64,000 nt of DNA from Neisseria zoodegmatis (GCF_900187305.1 NZ_LT906434.1:1860001-1924000), one strand, 5' to 3'; shown: positions 46,917 through 57,265, counted from the stretch's first letter. Notes: generated by a model from the sequence alone, not told the origin. Numbers and translations: made by a program.

Positions 46917-47621
46917 TTAAATCAAGTTCATCACCATACGCGCAGAATTAACCGACGCGATTTTCAAAAACTCATCAAAGCTGATGTCAGCCTGTTCGTC
47001 CGCAGAATCCGACACTGCGCGCACGGTCACAAACGGCACGTCCAATTGAAAGCAGACTTGCGCTATCGCAGCCGCTTCCATTTCCACAGCCAACACGCCG
47101 TTAAAATTGCGACGAATAAAATCCACTTTTTCGCTGCTGTGAATAAATTGGTCGCCGCTTACAATCAAACCTTTGTGCACCGTGGCTCCGTCAAACGCAT
47201 CTGCCGCCACTACAGCTTTGTCCACCAACTCGGCATCGCTTTCAAACTCGGCAGGCATTTGCGGAATCTGCCCCGGCACATAACCGAATGCCGTCACATC
47301 CACATCATGATGCGCCACGCGCGTACCGATCACCACATCGCCTACTTTCAAACCTTGCCCGATACCGCCCGCACTGCCGGTGTTAATCACATAATCGGGC
47401 GCATACTTGCCCACAACCAATGCAGTCACCGCCGCCGCGTTTGCTTTGCCGATACCGCTCAACACCAAAGCCACATGCTTGCCGCACAAAAGGCCGGAAT
47501 ACACGGTAAATTTGCCGAAATATTCGGTTTTTACCTGCTCCATTTTACTTTTCAGCAGTTCGATTTCCTGCTCCATCGCGCCGATTACCGCGACCGTACC
47601 GCTTTTTTGCTGCTCAAACAT
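46917..47621 (-). CDS. mtnN: 5'-methylthioadenosine/S-adenosylhomocysteine nucleosidase
   Basis: Cleaves adenine from MTA and SAH; in the AI-2 pathway it produces S-ribosylhomocysteine. 234 residues. VAVIGAMEQEIELL with the catalytic Glu near the start, LVLSGIGKANAAA, NTGSAGGIGQGLKVGDVVIG, VSGDQFIHSSEKV, AVEMEAAAIAQVC (ribose-binding Glu) and VRAVSDSADEQADISFDEF with the catalytic Asp. Single gene divergent from pilU. Confidence 0.96.
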   Translation of the reverse strand: MFEQQKSGTVAVIGAMEQEIELLKSKMEQVKTEYFGKFTVYSGLLCGKHVALVLSGIGKANAAAVTALVVGKYAPDYVINTGSAGGIGQGLKVGDVVIGTRVAHHDVDVTAFGYVPGQIPQMPAEFESDAELVDKAVVAADAFDGATVHKGLIVSGDQFIHSSEKVDFIRRNFNGVLAVEMEAAAIAQVCFQLDVPFVTVRAVSDSADEQADISFDEFLKIASVNSARMVMNLI

Positions 47622-47727
47622 TTATCTTTTCCTATAAATAATCATTTCAAAGATTATACCCTCAATGAATTATTTCCTCTACCTTCTGTAAAGCCTTATT
47701 CGCACGCTTAAAATACCGTCCCGAACT

Positions 47728-47736
47728 TGTTATAAT
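47728..47736 (+). promoter_or_regulatory. Candidate extended -10 element for pilU
   Basis: TGTTATAAT: TG one base before TATAAT, 38 bases before the pilU start. An extended -10 can function without a good -35. Confidence 0.55.
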
Positions 47737-47773
47737 TACGTCCGTTTTATCAAATTATCATACAGGCTGAACA

Positions 47774-48907
47774 ATGGTTGAAAACGAAAACCCTTTACCC
47801 GCAAAAGAAGAAATCTATTCACTGCTGAGAACCTTAAACAAATACAAAGGCTCCGATCTCTTCATCACAGCCAATTTTCCGCCGGCCATGAAATTGGACG
47901 GCAAAATCACCCGCATCAACGAGACACCGCTCACGCCCGAGCGTTGCATGGAAATCGCGTTCTCCATCATGGGCCCCAAACAGATGGAAGAATTTACCAA
48001 TACCAACGAATGCAACTTCGCCATCAGCCTGCCCGACACCAGCCGTTTCCGTGTCAATGCCATGGTTCAGCGCGGTGCAACGGCTTTGGTATTCCGTACC
48101 ATTACCAGCAACATCCCCAAATTTGAAAATCTCAACCTGCCGCCGGTTTTAAAACAAATCGCCATGCAGAAACGCGGCTTGGTGATTTTTGTCGGCGGCA
48201 CGGGCTCGGGTAAATCGACCTCGCTGGCCTCTATGATCGACTACCGCAACGAAAACAGCTTCGACCACATTATCACCATCGAAGATCCGATCGAATTCGT
48301 ACACAGCCACAAAAACTGCATCATTACCCAGCGCGAAGTCGGCGTGGACACCGAAAACTGGTTTGCCGCGCTGAAAAACACGCTGCGCCAAGCCCCCGAC
48401 GTGATTTTGATCGGTGAGATCCGCGACCGCGAAACCATGGATTACGCCATTGCCTTCGCCGAAACCGGCCACTTGTGCATGGCTACGCTGCACGCCAACA
48501 GCACCAACCAAGCACTCGACCGCATCATCAACTTCTTCCCGGAAGAACGTCGAACCCAGCTGCTTACCGACCTTTCGCTCAACCTGCAAGCCTTCATTTC
48601 ACAGCGCCTGATTCCGCGCGAAGGCGGCAAAGGCCGTGTGGCCGCCGTGGAAGTGTTGCTGAATTCGCCTCTGATTGCCGAATTAATCCACAACGGCGAC
48701 GTGCATTCCATTAAAGAAATCATGAAAAAATCGCAAAGCTTGGGCATGCAGACGTTCGACCAAGCGTTATACGAACTGTATGAAAGCGGGCACATCAGCT
48801 TCCAAGACGCCATTAAGAATGCCGACTCCGCCCACGACTTGCGCCTCGACATCCAGCTACGCAGCCGCCGCGCCCAAAATGCAGGGCCGGACTTGGAGTT
48901 GATTTAA
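47774..48907 (+). CDS. pilU: Type IV pilus retraction-associated ATPase PilU
   Basis: PilT-family hexameric ATPase at the base of type IV pili, an accessory to PilT in retraction. 377 residues. N-terminal PAS-like domain, Walker A FVGGTGSGKSTSLASM (about 138-153), Asp box HIITIEDPIEFVH, Walker B DVILIGEIRDRETMDYAIAF, His box GHLCMATLHANST. Length and the extended C-terminus (LRLDIQLRSRRAQNAG) favour PilU over PilT. pilT itself is not adjacent. Pili are also the DNA-uptake machine that reads the DUS repeats. Confidence 0.9.
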   Translation: MVENENPLPAKEEIYSLLRTLNKYKGSDLFITANFPPAMKLDGKITRINETPLTPERCMEIAFSIMGPKQMEEFTNTNECNFAISLPDTSRFRVNAMVQRGATALVFRTITSNIPKFENLNLPPVLKQIAMQKRGLVIFVGGTGSGKSTSLASMIDYRNENSFDHIITIEDPIEFVHSHKNCIITQREVGVDTENWFAALKNTLRQAPDVILIGEIRDRETMDYAIAFAETGHLCMATLHANSTNQALDRIINFFPEERRTQLLTDLSLNLQAFISQRLIPREGGKGRVAAVEVLLNSPLIAELIHNGDVHSIKEIMKKSQSLGMQTFDQALYELYESGHISFQDAIKNADSAHDLRLDIQLRSRRAQNAGPDLELI

Positions 48908-49040
48908 AGCAGGGATTTCTAGCCCGATAAAGCTTTACCCATCTTTTTGAAAGATACCGTTTAATTCCGCCCAGCATCGGCATCCGTAAACCATGCCGAT
49001 GCACCTTGCAGAAGCAAGCGGGTAAAGTCTCAAATATCTA

Positions 49041-49072
49041 AAGGCCGTCTGAAAACTATTTTCAGACGGCCT
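49041..49072. terminator. Inverted DUS terminator between pilU and glyA
   Basis: AAGGCCGTCTGAAAA and its complement, three-base loop, in a convergent gap; serves glyA directly. Confidence 0.82.
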
Positions 49073-49099
49073 CTTTATCATTTATCCGATTAAATCGAA

Positions 49100-50350
49100 T
49101 CAAGCACCGTAAACCGGATTTTTCTCACACAAAGCAGTCGCAGCTTTGGCTACACGCGCCAACGTTGCTTGGTCTTCGGGGTTTTCCAATACATCGGCAA
49201 CCAAGTTGGCCAACTCGCGGGCATCGGCTTCGCTGAAACCGCGGGTGGTAATCGCAGCGGCGCCGACGCGGATGCCGGAGGTAACAAACGGTTTTTCCGG
49301 GTCGTTCGGAATGGCGTTTTTGTTGATGGTAATGTGCGCTCTGCCCAAGGCTTCTTCGGCGGCTTTACCGGTGATGTTTTTCGAGCGCAAATCTACTAGG
49401 AAAACATGGCTTTCGGTGCGGCCCGAAATGATGCGCAAACCGCGTTTCACCAACTCTTCCGCCATGGCCGCGGCGTTGATTTTCACTTGTTTGGCGTATG
49501 CTTTGAATTCCGGCTCCAACGCTTCTTTAAATGCCACAGCTTTGGCGGCAATCACGTGCATCAGCGGGCCGCCTTGCAGGCTCGGGAAAATGGCGGAATT
49601 GAGGGCTTTTTCGTGCGTGTTGTCGCGGCACAGAATCACGCCGCCGCGCGGGCCGCGCAGGGTTTTGTGGGTGGTGGTGGTCACGAAGTCGGCAAACGGA
49701 ACGGGGTTGGGATATTCGCCGCCGGCCACCAAGCCTGCGTAGTGCGCCATATCCACAAATAAGTATGCGCCCACTTTGTCGGCGATTTCACGGAACTTCG
49801 CCCAGTCGATTTGCAGAGCGTAGGCAGAAGCACCGGCCACAATCATTTTCGGTTTGTGTTCCAAAGCCAAGCGTTCCACTTCGGCGTAATCCAGCACTTC
49901 GTTTTCGTCCAAGCCGTAGGTAACGGCGTTATACAGTTTGCCGGAAATGTTGACCGATGCGCCGTGGGTGAGGTGGCCGCCGTGTGCCAAGCTCATGCCG
50001 AGGATGGTGTCGCCGGGTTTCAACACCGAAGCATACACGGCTTGGTTGGCTTGCGAGCCGGAATGCGGCTGCACGTTGGCGTATTCGGCACCGAAGAGTT
50101 TTTTCACGCGGTCGATGGCCAGTTGCTCGGCGATGTCCACGTATTCGCAGCCGCCGTAATAGCGTTTGGCGGGGTAGCCTTCGGCGTATTTGTTGGTAAG
50201 CTGGCTGCCTTGCGCTTCCATCACGGCGCAGCTGACGTAGTTTTCCGAAGCAATCAGCTCGACATGATCTTGCTGGCGTTGCACTTCTTTGGCAATCGCG
50301 GCGGCGAGTTCGGGATCGTATTTCTCAATGGTTACGCTTTTTGAAAACAT
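49100..50350 (-). CDS. glyA: Serine hydroxymethyltransferase
   Basis: PLP enzyme interconverting serine and glycine and loading tetrahydrofolate with a one-carbon unit. 416 residues from ATG 50350 ([15 protein letters not shown]); the frame is open 35 codons further, but that is not conserved in the family. Motifs: [47 protein letters not shown], and the PLP lysine in [20 protein letters not shown] ribosome-site-like AAGGATG precedes the start. Confidence 0.95.
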   Translation of the reverse strand: MFSKSVTIEKYDPELAAAIAKEVQRQQDHVELIASENYVSCAVMEAQGSQLTNKYAEGYPAKRYYGGCEYVDIAEQLAIDRVKKLFGAEYANVQPHSGSQANQAVYASVLKPGDTILGMSLAHGGHLTHGASVNISGKLYNAVTYGLDENEVLDYAEVERLALEHKPKMIVAGASAYALQIDWAKFREIADKVGAYLFVDMAHYAGLVAGGEYPNPVPFADFVTTTTHKTLRGPRGGVILCRDNTHEKALNSAIFPSLQGGPLMHVIAAKAVAFKEALEPEFKAYAKQVKINAAAMAEELVKRGLRIISGRTESHVFLVDLRSKNITGKAAEEALGRAHITINKNAIPNDPEKPFVTSGIRVGAAAITTRGFSEADARELANLVADVLENPEDQATLARVAKAATALCEKNPVYGA

Positions 50351-50743
50351 GGTTTGGGCATCCTTCAGATGTTGGGAACAATCAAGCAAAAAATCCAAGC
50401 TATTGTAACTGAATTTATTGCCGTCGCGGATGAAAAAATCAGATATTGTCAACAAAACAGGTTCATAGCAACCTCGGCTTCCCTACCCTTCTCCCGGCCT
50501 GCCGTTATACCTTATTTTGATAAAAGCCATTCTTTCTGTTGGTAAAAATTACTCTGGCCTTCTCTGCCGAAAGCCTACAAAATGGATAATCAAACTGTTT
50601 CAGGCGATTCCAAAATGCCATAAAATTAAACTCACGCAATCAAAATCAACAAAAACTTATTTAAACTACGATAAATCTTAGTTATAATCAGATTTTCTAA
50701 ACCAACTTCATTTTCAGACGGCCTCCAAACCGAAGGAAATCCC
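50351..50743. other. Divergent intergenic region between glyA and recN
   Basis: About 390 bases. A TATAAT at 50683-50688 is a likely -10 for recN, and a single DUS sits just before the recN start. I saw no glycine riboswitch-like sequence, repeat or gene in the rest. Confidence 0.45.
50683..50688 (+). promoter_or_regulatory. Candidate -10 element for recN
   Basis: TATAAT 55 bases before the start codon; the -35 region reads TTAAAC, a weak match. Confidence 0.45.
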
Positions 50744-52411
50744 ATGCTGCTGGCACTTTCATTACGCGACTTTGTCATCGTAGAAAAACTGAATTTAAAC
50801 TTTCAAAGCGGCTTTACCGTGCTCACCGGCGAAACCGGCGCAGGCAAATCCATTACGCTTGATGCCATCGGCCTGCTCTTGGGCGACAAAGCCGATTACA
50901 GCCAAGTCCGCACCGGAGCCAAAGAAGCGCAACTCTCCGCTCTTTTCGATATCAGCGATTTACACGAGCTGAAAAAAAATCTTTACGAGCAAGGATTAAT
51001 CGAAGAAGGCGACGAAGAACTCAGCATCCGCCGCATTATTGATGCCAAAGGCAAAAGCCGCAGTTTCATCAACAACCAAACCGCCACACTCGCCCAATTA
51101 AAAGCCATCGGCGAGCAGCTTATCGACATCCACGGCCAAAACGCCCACCATTCGCTCAACCAAGAATCCGCACAGCGCTCGCTGCTGGATGCGTTTGCAG
51201 GCAGCCAGCAGCAGGCGGAAACCGTCAAACAACGCTACCAAAGCTGGCACAACGCACAAAAAGCCCTCAGCGAAGCGCAAAACCAAGCCGAAAATATCGC
51301 CATCGAACGCGAAAGGCTGGAATGGCAATTCAACGAACTCAACCGCCTCGACCTCAAACAAGGGGAATGGGAAACACTCAACCAAAGCCACAGCAGCCTT
51401 GCCCACGCCGCAGAATTATTGCAAGCCGCAGCACAAACCGCCGACTACATCAACGGCGACAACGGCATGCAGCAGCAACTTTACCAATGCCAAAAACTGC
51501 TGGGCACCCTGCAAGAAATAGAACCGGGCTTTGCCGAGAGTCTGAATATGCTCGCCAGCATCGAAGCGGAACTCAGCGAAATCAGCGCCAACATGCGCGA
51601 TGTTACCAACCGCGTGGAAATCAATCCCGAAGAGCTTGCAGAACAAGAGCGCCGTATGGGCGAATTGATGAGCATGGCTCGGAAATACCGCGTCGAGCCG
51701 GAAGAATTGCCGGCAAAACTCGAAGAATTAAGCAACCGACTGCACACGCTCCAAGCTGCCGCCGACATCGCCGCACTCGAATCCGCCGTTGCTCAAAGCG
51801 AAACCGAGTACATGGAAGCGGCGCAAACACTTTCGGCCATGCGCCATCAGGCCGCCGCAAAACTCAGCAACGAAACCACCCAGCACATGCAACAGCTGGC
51901 CATGAAAGGCGCCAAGTTCCATATCGAACTCCTGCCTTCTTCCCCTACCGCACACGGATTGGAGCAAGTTCAATATCAAGTCGCCGCCAACACGGGCAGC
52001 CCCCTGCGCCCCTTGAACAAAGTCGCATCAGGCGGCGAACTTGCGCGCATCAGCCTTTCGATTCAAGTTGTTACCAGCCAATACACCCAAGTGCCGACTT
52101 TGATCTTCGATGAAGTCGATACCGGCATCGGTGGCGGCGTTGCCGAAACCGTAGGTAAGGCTTTACGTTCATTGGGGAAAAAACACCAAGTTTTGGCCGT
52201 TACCCACCTTCCCCAAGTGGCGGCATGCGGCGAAAACCATTGGCAAGTACACAAACACAGCAGCGACGGCCAAACCGTGAGCGAAATCAACGTGCTTGAT
52301 CAAGCCGGACGCATTCAGGAAGTGGCCCGTATGCTCGGCGGTGAAACCATTACCGAAACCACCCGCAGCCATGCCGCGGAATTGCTGGAAATGGCGGCAG
52401 GCTGCAATTAG
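50744..52411 (+). CDS. recN: DNA repair protein RecN
   Basis: SMC-like ATPase in double-strand break repair. 555 residues. N-terminal Walker A VLTGETGAGKSITLDAIGLL (about 27-46), long coiled-coil regions (about 150-210 and 290-380) around a hinge, C-terminal signature KVASGGELARISLSIQ (about 425) and Walker B LIFDEVDTGIGGG (about 450). Preceded by a DUS; ends convergent with slam at a DUS terminator. Confidence 0.95.
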   Translation: MLLALSLRDFVIVEKLNLNFQSGFTVLTGETGAGKSITLDAIGLLLGDKADYSQVRTGAKEAQLSALFDISDLHELKKNLYEQGLIEEGDEELSIRRIIDAKGKSRSFINNQTATLAQLKAIGEQLIDIHGQNAHHSLNQESAQRSLLDAFAGSQQQAETVKQRYQSWHNAQKALSEAQNQAENIAIERERLEWQFNELNRLDLKQGEWETLNQSHSSLAHAAELLQAAAQTADYINGDNGMQQQLYQCQKLLGTLQEIEPGFAESLNMLASIEAELSEISANMRDVTNRVEINPEELAEQERRMGELMSMARKYRVEPEELPAKLEELSNRLHTLQAAADIAALESAVAQSETEYMEAAQTLSAMRHQAAAKLSNETTQHMQQLAMKGAKFHIELLPSSPTAHGLEQVQYQVAANTGSPLRPLNKVASGGELARISLSIQVVTSQYTQVPTLIFDEVDTGIGGGVAETVGKALRSLGKKHQVLAVTHLPQVAACGENHWQVHKHSSDGQTVSEINVLDQAGRIQEVARMLGGETITETTRSHAAELLEMAAGCN

Positions 52412-52463
52412 GTTCTTGATAAAAGCCGAAGCACAGCACCACAAATCATTAATGCCGTCTGAA

Positions 52464-52497
52464 AAAGGCCGTCTGAAAACATTTTCAGACGGCCTTT
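52464..52497. terminator. Inverted DUS terminator between recN and slam
   Basis: AAAGGCCGTCTGAAAA and complement, two-base loop, shared by convergent genes; an AT-type DUS lies directly upstream (about 52452). Confidence 0.85.
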
Positions 52498-52528
52498 CAT
52501 CATGCAACACAACAAATAGAAAGTATGC

Positions 52529-54028
52529 TTAGAACGTTTTGCTCAACTCGATAAACATGCGGTTTCTACTGTTGGTGTAATAAGCATCATTACTGGAAGT
52601 TCGCTGGTGGCTAAACGTGATACGCGGTGTCACGCCGCCATAATGCAACGCGCGGTGCCACACGGAAACAGAAGCGTTCAACTCTTTATCGCGGCGCTCT
52701 TCGCCGTTACTAAAGAAGCTGGGCGTTTTATAAAAACGCTTGGCCACACCTACCTGCACGCGGGTAGAAAAACCGCCGCCCCACTCCTGCCCCCAAAGGG
52801 CACGCACGCCATAACGGTTGAAGTCGTCGGAACGGTCTTCTTTGTTACGCTCCTGATACAGGTCGGCACCGCCCAGCCAATATTGGCGCGCATTGCGGTA
52901 ATACACCAAAGAGCCGCTCGCTAAAAGGCTGTTCACGTCGGAACGTTTGCGCTGCTGATTCTTCAGGCGCGACGCTTCAACCGCAGTCAGGCTCTGCAAA
53001 CTATGGTTTAGCCAACGGTTCCAATGGATACGCGCGCCGCTTGAATAGCTGTACGCATGCTCGCCGTAAACCCTGCGTTCGTGGAAAGGCGTTATGCCCA
53101 CATCGTTGCGCTGATCGGCATAGCCCAAGCCTGCCGAAACGCGCGCCGTTGCATCGTTGTAGCGCGAATAAGAGCGGTAAGCTTTACCGGATACGTCCGC
53201 ACCGGCTTTGGCATACAAACTTTTTTTCAGCGACCATTTTTTCTCTGCGCCCAACTGATAATTGAAACCCGTCGCATTAATCGGCTTATCAAACGTCCAA
53301 CCGTCGAAGCAATCGCTGGCAGGATTGGTTTTACGACGCTCTTCACACTCCGTCCCAGATAGTTGTCTGCCCAACCGCTGATTCTTGGGTGCTTGGTTGA
53401 TATTTTGCTCGCGGGTAATGTTAAATCCGCCGTAAACCTGCCAAGAATCGCGCTGGCGCAAAGCTTGTCTGTATGCTTCCACGCGCTGCAACACAGGTTC
53501 GGGCAGTTGTTCGGTCTTCAAACGGTCAAACTGATCTGCTGCCGCTTCATTCTGTTGGTTGTCAAACAAAGCTTGCGCCAGCTGTAAACGGATAATCTGC
53601 GAATCAGGTTGCGCCGAAATCAAAATACGGTAAAGCTTAATGGCTTCGGCAGCTTGACCGTTGTGCTGATACACCAAAGCCTGTGCAAACACCGCCATCT
53701 CCTTATCGTGCTTGGGCCATTGCCGGTAAATCGGCAGCAACACTTTGATACCGTCAACATTCTGCGTCATCACGGCAGAATACATGGCGCGGGATAAAAG
53801 CTCCGGATTATCGAGCAGCGTTTTTTCATCCACTTCCAGCACCTTTTCCTGCTCAGGCTTAGCATCTGTTTTTACCTTGCCGACTTGCTGGGTGGGAGAA
53901 GGCTCGGCGGCATGTATGTTCAATTCCAGTTCCGGTTCGGGCGGAACAGATTTATCGGCAGGCTCGGGATTGGCAAAAGCTTGGGAAAACAAACCGCTGA
54001 TAGAAAGAAAAAGTAATGTGTATTTCAT
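52529..54028 (-). CDS. Surface lipoprotein assembly modifier (Slam)
   Basis: Outer-membrane translocon that delivers lipoproteins to the cell surface. 499 residues: signal peptide (1-19), a Pro/Glu-rich segment, a periplasmic TPR-like helical domain (about 75-205, with RLQLAQALFDNQQNEAAADQ), then a beta-barrel (about 215-499, DUF560) ending in the outer-membrane C-terminal Phe (MFIELSKTF). Slam genes often sit beside their substrate lipoprotein; none of the large substrate types (TbpB, LbpB, HpuA, fHbp) is adjacent. Slam1 or Slam2 cannot be decided here. Confidence 0.85.
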   Translation of the reverse strand: MKYTLLFLSISGLFSQAFANPEPADKSVPPEPELELNIHAAEPSPTQQVGKVKTDAKPEQEKVLEVDEKTLLDNPELLSRAMYSAVMTQNVDGIKVLLPIYRQWPKHDKEMAVFAQALVYQHNGQAAEAIKLYRILISAQPDSQIIRLQLAQALFDNQQNEAAADQFDRLKTEQLPEPVLQRVEAYRQALRQRDSWQVYGGFNITREQNINQAPKNQRLGRQLSGTECEERRKTNPASDCFDGWTFDKPINATGFNYQLGAEKKWSLKKSLYAKAGADVSGKAYRSYSRYNDATARVSAGLGYADQRNDVGITPFHERRVYGEHAYSYSSGARIHWNRWLNHSLQSLTAVEASRLKNQQRKRSDVNSLLASGSLVYYRNARQYWLGGADLYQERNKEDRSDDFNRYGVRALWGQEWGGGFSTRVQVGVAKRFYKTPSFFSNGEERRDKELNASVSVWHRALHYGGVTPRITFSHQRTSSNDAYYTNSRNRMFIELSKTF

Positions 54029-54339
54029 CTAGATTAAGCAATTGATTATTTTAAACATAATTTAAAAAGACAAATCCCGCAGATTCATCTTTACATTTTG
54101 ACAAGCATTTTAACATATTCATACAAAAAGTGCGTTCCATGATTGTCACCACCTTGATTTCAAATACAATTAAAAATCCTCTTGCAAACCTGGCGCCGCA
54201 CTCTTACCCAACCTGCTTATAGATTAGGTTTCAATTCAACGCAGCCGACAATCTGCTTTACGGTAGAATAACATTTTACAACGCTCCTCAAAGAGCCGCT
54301 TTTCCATAAACCTCACGAGGCCGTCTGAAAGTATCCTCC
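54029..54339. other. Divergent intergenic region between slam and rlmK
   Basis: About 310 bases, AT-rich near slam. A TAGAAT at about 54263 may be an rlmK -10, and one DUS lies just before the rlmK start. No repeat family or gene was seen; no convincing Fur box was found by eye. Confidence 0.4.
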
Positions 54340-55284
54340 ATGACCGACATCACTTCATTCGCCAACCGCTTAGGCAAAAACATCAAGCACTATTTGAAAT
54401 GGGCCAGACGCAACAACATCGAAGCATGGCGCATGTACGACCGCGACATTCCGCAATTTCCTTTTGCCATAGATATTTACGGCGACCAAATCCACTTACA
54501 GGAATACGATACAGGCTGGCTGATGCAGCCCGAAGAATACGAAGCATGGCTGGCGGAAGTATTGGAAGCGATTTCCTTCACCACCGGATTCAACGCGGAA
54601 CACATCCACTTCAAACGTCGCGAACGCCAAAAAGGAACGCAGCAATACGAAAAAACCGGCAAGCAAAGCGAAGATTTTATCGTGCATGAAAACGGCAGGA
54701 AGTTTTGGGTCAATCTCGACAAATACCTCGACACTGGCCTCTTTCTTGACCACCGCAACACCCGCAAAAAAGTCGGCGACAGCGCACACGGCAAACGCTT
54801 TCTCAACCTCTTTTCCTACACCGGCAGCTTCACCGTTTACGCAGCCACAGGCGGCGCAAGCGCTAGCGAAACCGTTGATTTGTCCAACACATACCTAGAT
54901 TGGGCGCGGCGCAACTTCGAGCTGAACCACATCGATACCGAAAAGCACCAAATCGTGCGTGCCGACGTTTTCCAATATCTTCAGACGGCCTCCAAAGAAG
55001 GCAAGCAGTTTGATCTGATCGTGATGGATCCGCCCAGCTTCTCCAACAGCAAAAAAATGCTTGAAATACTCGACATCCAGCGCGACCACGTTAGATTAAT
55101 CGACGACGCCATGAAGCTGCTTTCTTCAGACGGCATCATGTATTTTTCCAACAACCTGCGCAGCTTTGAGCTAGACAAAAGCATTGAACAAAAATATGCC
55201 GTCAAAAACATTTCCAAACATTCCGTACCCGAAGATTTCCGCAACAAAAAAATCCACCAATGCTGGGAACTAAAACATAAGTAA
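54340..55284 (+). CDS. rlmK: Free-standing RlmK, 23S rRNA m7G2069 methyltransferase
   Basis: 314 residues aligning with the C-terminal half of E. coli RlmKL, which makes m7G2069; the RlmL half is absent. Shared stretches: FANRLGKNIKHYLKWARRNN, RERQKGTQQYEKTG, WVNLDKYLDTGLFLDHRNTR, FLNLFSYTGSFTVYAATGGA (SAM loop), DLIVMDPPSFSNSKKM (catalytic-region DPPSFSNS) and IHQCWELKHK at the end. Split RlmK and RlmL proteins are known in other bacteria. Confidence 0.87.
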   Translation: MTDITSFANRLGKNIKHYLKWARRNNIEAWRMYDRDIPQFPFAIDIYGDQIHLQEYDTGWLMQPEEYEAWLAEVLEAISFTTGFNAEHIHFKRRERQKGTQQYEKTGKQSEDFIVHENGRKFWVNLDKYLDTGLFLDHRNTRKKVGDSAHGKRFLNLFSYTGSFTVYAATGGASASETVDLSNTYLDWARRNFELNHIDTEKHQIVRADVFQYLQTASKEGKQFDLIVMDPPSFSNSKKMLEILDIQRDHVRLIDDAMKLLSSDGIMYFSNNLRSFELDKSIEQKYAVKNISKHSVPEDFRNKKIHQCWELKHK

Positions 55285-55347
55285 AAGCAACTATCATTAA
55301 TGCTATCGCCGCTTACCGAAAATTAATGCCGTCTGAAAGGAAAAACC

Positions 55348-55551
55348 ATGCAAAAAGCATTAATTATGCTAAACATATTGATGCTCAACGCCTGCGTGTA
55401 CACAGAAACACCCTACGGAAAAGCTGCCGTGATAGATTTACCCGTTCAAAACCAAACCGTTGTCCATAAAAACATCCACATCCACGCCCCACCCGGCTCG
55501 ACCGTAATCTATCAAGAAGCGCAACCCATACAGCCCATCTACCGCCGTTAG
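55348..55551 (+). CDS. Very small lipoprotein
   Basis: 67 residues. Signal MQKALIMLNILMLNAC with a lipobox-like LNAC, then a short exposed tail with HKNIHIHAPPGSTVIYQ. Unknown function. Its ribosome site (GAAAGGA) overlaps the end of an AT-type DUS (ATGCCGTCTGAA, about 55326-55337). It lies 63 bases after rlmK and before a second lipoprotein. Confidence 0.6.
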   Translation: MQKALIMLNILMLNACVYTETPYGKAAVIDLPVQNQTVVHKNIHIHAPPGSTVIYQEAQPIQPIYRR

Positions 55552-55680
55552 CAACATTTTTCAGACGGCCTCCATACCGCATACTTGAGGCACAACGACA
55601 TAAATAATAAACATTCAAAATCAACCTGCCTCAAGCAGCCTGCGTTCCCATTACCCATAACACCAAGAAAAGGAAAACTC

Positions 55681-56124
55681 ATGAAACTATCCGGCCTTAT
55701 CCTCCTCTCCACCCTCATCATCAGCGGCTGCGCAGCCACACCCGCCGCCAAAAACAAAGCCAAACTCCAAGCCTACGATTACCGCATCAAAACAGCCAAC
55801 GGAAAATGTCTCCAACACAACACCACCAAACACACACTTTCCGCCGCCTCTTGCAGCAAACACGACACCCAACGCTTTGCCGTCGCTGGCAACGACATCC
55901 GAGTTAACGGCCTATGCCTCCAAGCCGCATCAGGCAAAACCAACAAAACACACACCGTAGCCGCCGCACAATGCACAGGCCAACCCAACCAAAACTGGTA
56001 CCGCGACGGCCAAACCATCCGCAGCAGCCTCAACGGCTTATGTTTGGACGCCGCCAAATCCAACACACTGCGCCTCTCACGCTGCAACCACAGCCAAGCA
56101 CAGCAATTCAGCTTCTCCCATTAA
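55681..56124 (+). CDS. Lipoprotein with a ricin-type (beta-trefoil) lectin domain
   Basis: 147 residues from ATG 55681. Signal MKLSGLILLSTLIISGC with lipobox ISGC; the mature part is almost only a lectin-like trefoil with three repeats: NGKCLQH...QRF, NGLCLQAA...QNW and NGLCLDAA...QQF. Those are the QxW-type repeats of R-type lectins, each with a Cys pair as in ricin B. It may bind sugars at the cell surface or in the periplasm. Start after AAGGAAAACTC. Not matched to a named protein. Confidence 0.75.
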   Translation: MKLSGLILLSTLIISGCAATPAAKNKAKLQAYDYRIKTANGKCLQHNTTKHTLSAASCSKHDTQRFAVAGNDIRVNGLCLQAASGKTNKTHTVAAAQCTGQPNQNWYRDGQTIRSSLNGLCLDAAKSNTLRLSRCNHSQAQQFSFSH

Positions 56125-56313
56125 CCGCACTTGCAGCCGGCAACAGCACAGCAACGCATATAAAGCTCTGTTGCCGGCACAACATTTTTCAGACGGCCTC
56201 AATATAAAAACCACATAAACCGCCATAAAATATCCCAATCCACCCCGTCTTGCCAAACCCGCAGCCAACCACTAAAGTACGCCATATTTCCCATTTTCAA
56301 AGGCAAGCTCCCC

Positions 56314-57093
56314 ATGCTGTTCGTACTTTCCCCCGCCAAAAACCTAAACGAAAAAGACCCCTCCCCCACTTCCCAATACACCCAGCCCGAATTATTGACC
56401 GAAGCCGAAAAACTAATGGCCGAACTGCGTCCACTCTCACCACAACAACTGGCAGAACTGATGCACGTTTCCGACAAAATCGCCCTGCTCAACGCCGAAC
56501 GCAACAGCGCGTGGCACACCCCGTTCACTCCCGAAAACGCCAAACAAGCCGTTTACATGTTTAACGGCGACGTATACGAAGGTTTGGATGCCGTGTCGCT
56601 AAACGAAACCGCCATCAGCTACCTGCAAAACCACGTACGCCTGCTCTCCGGCTTATACGGCGTCTTGCGCCCGCTCGACCTCATGCAGCCCTACCGTTTG
56701 GAAATGGGCACCCCGTTTGCCAACTCGCGCGGCAAAAACCTTTATGAATATTGGGGCGGCCGCATCGCCGACACCCTCAACCGCACCCTTGCCGAAACAG
56801 GCGACAACACCCTAATTAACCTCGCCTCACAAGAATATTTCAAAGCGGTCGACACCCAAAAACTCAACGCCCGCATCATCACCCCCGTGTTTAAAGACGA
56901 AAAAAACGGCCAATACAAAATCATCAGCTTCTACGCCAAACGCGCCCGCGGCCTGATGGTACGCTACGCCGCCGAACACGCCGTTACCGAGCCGGAACAG
57001 CTCAAAAACTTCGATTACGAAGGCTATGCTTTCAATGCTGCCACTTCCAATGAAAACGAATGGGTTTTTCTGCGAAAAGAACAATCCAAATAA
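56314..57093 (+). CDS. yaaA: Peroxide stress protein YaaA (DUF328/UPF0246)
   Basis: Cytosolic protein that limits oxidative damage by lowering free intracellular iron in E. coli. 259 residues, the usual length. Starts [38 protein letters not shown] (about 108-127), [26 protein letters not shown] and [20 protein letters not shown] are family stretches. Single gene. Confidence 0.93.
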   Translation: MLFVLSPAKNLNEKDPSPTSQYTQPELLTEAEKLMAELRPLSPQQLAELMHVSDKIALLNAERNSAWHTPFTPENAKQAVYMFNGDVYEGLDAVSLNETAISYLQNHVRLLSGLYGVLRPLDLMQPYRLEMGTPFANSRGKNLYEYWGGRIADTLNRTLAETGDNTLINLASQEYFKAVDTQKLNARIITPVFKDEKNGQYKIISFYAKRARGLMVRYAAEHAVTEPEQLKNFDYEGYAFNAATSNENEWVFLRKEQSK

Positions 57094-57174
57094 AAACAAA
57101 AAACTAATCCGCAATATCAGCAAAACACTTGGCAATGCGGCAGATTTCCGATAATATCCCCGTCTTCAAGAAAC

Positions 57175-57265
<91 letters not shown>

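Noticed and set aside
50351-50455. 35-codon extension of glyA
   Set aside because: Not part of the conserved protein; the ATG at 50350 is the family start.
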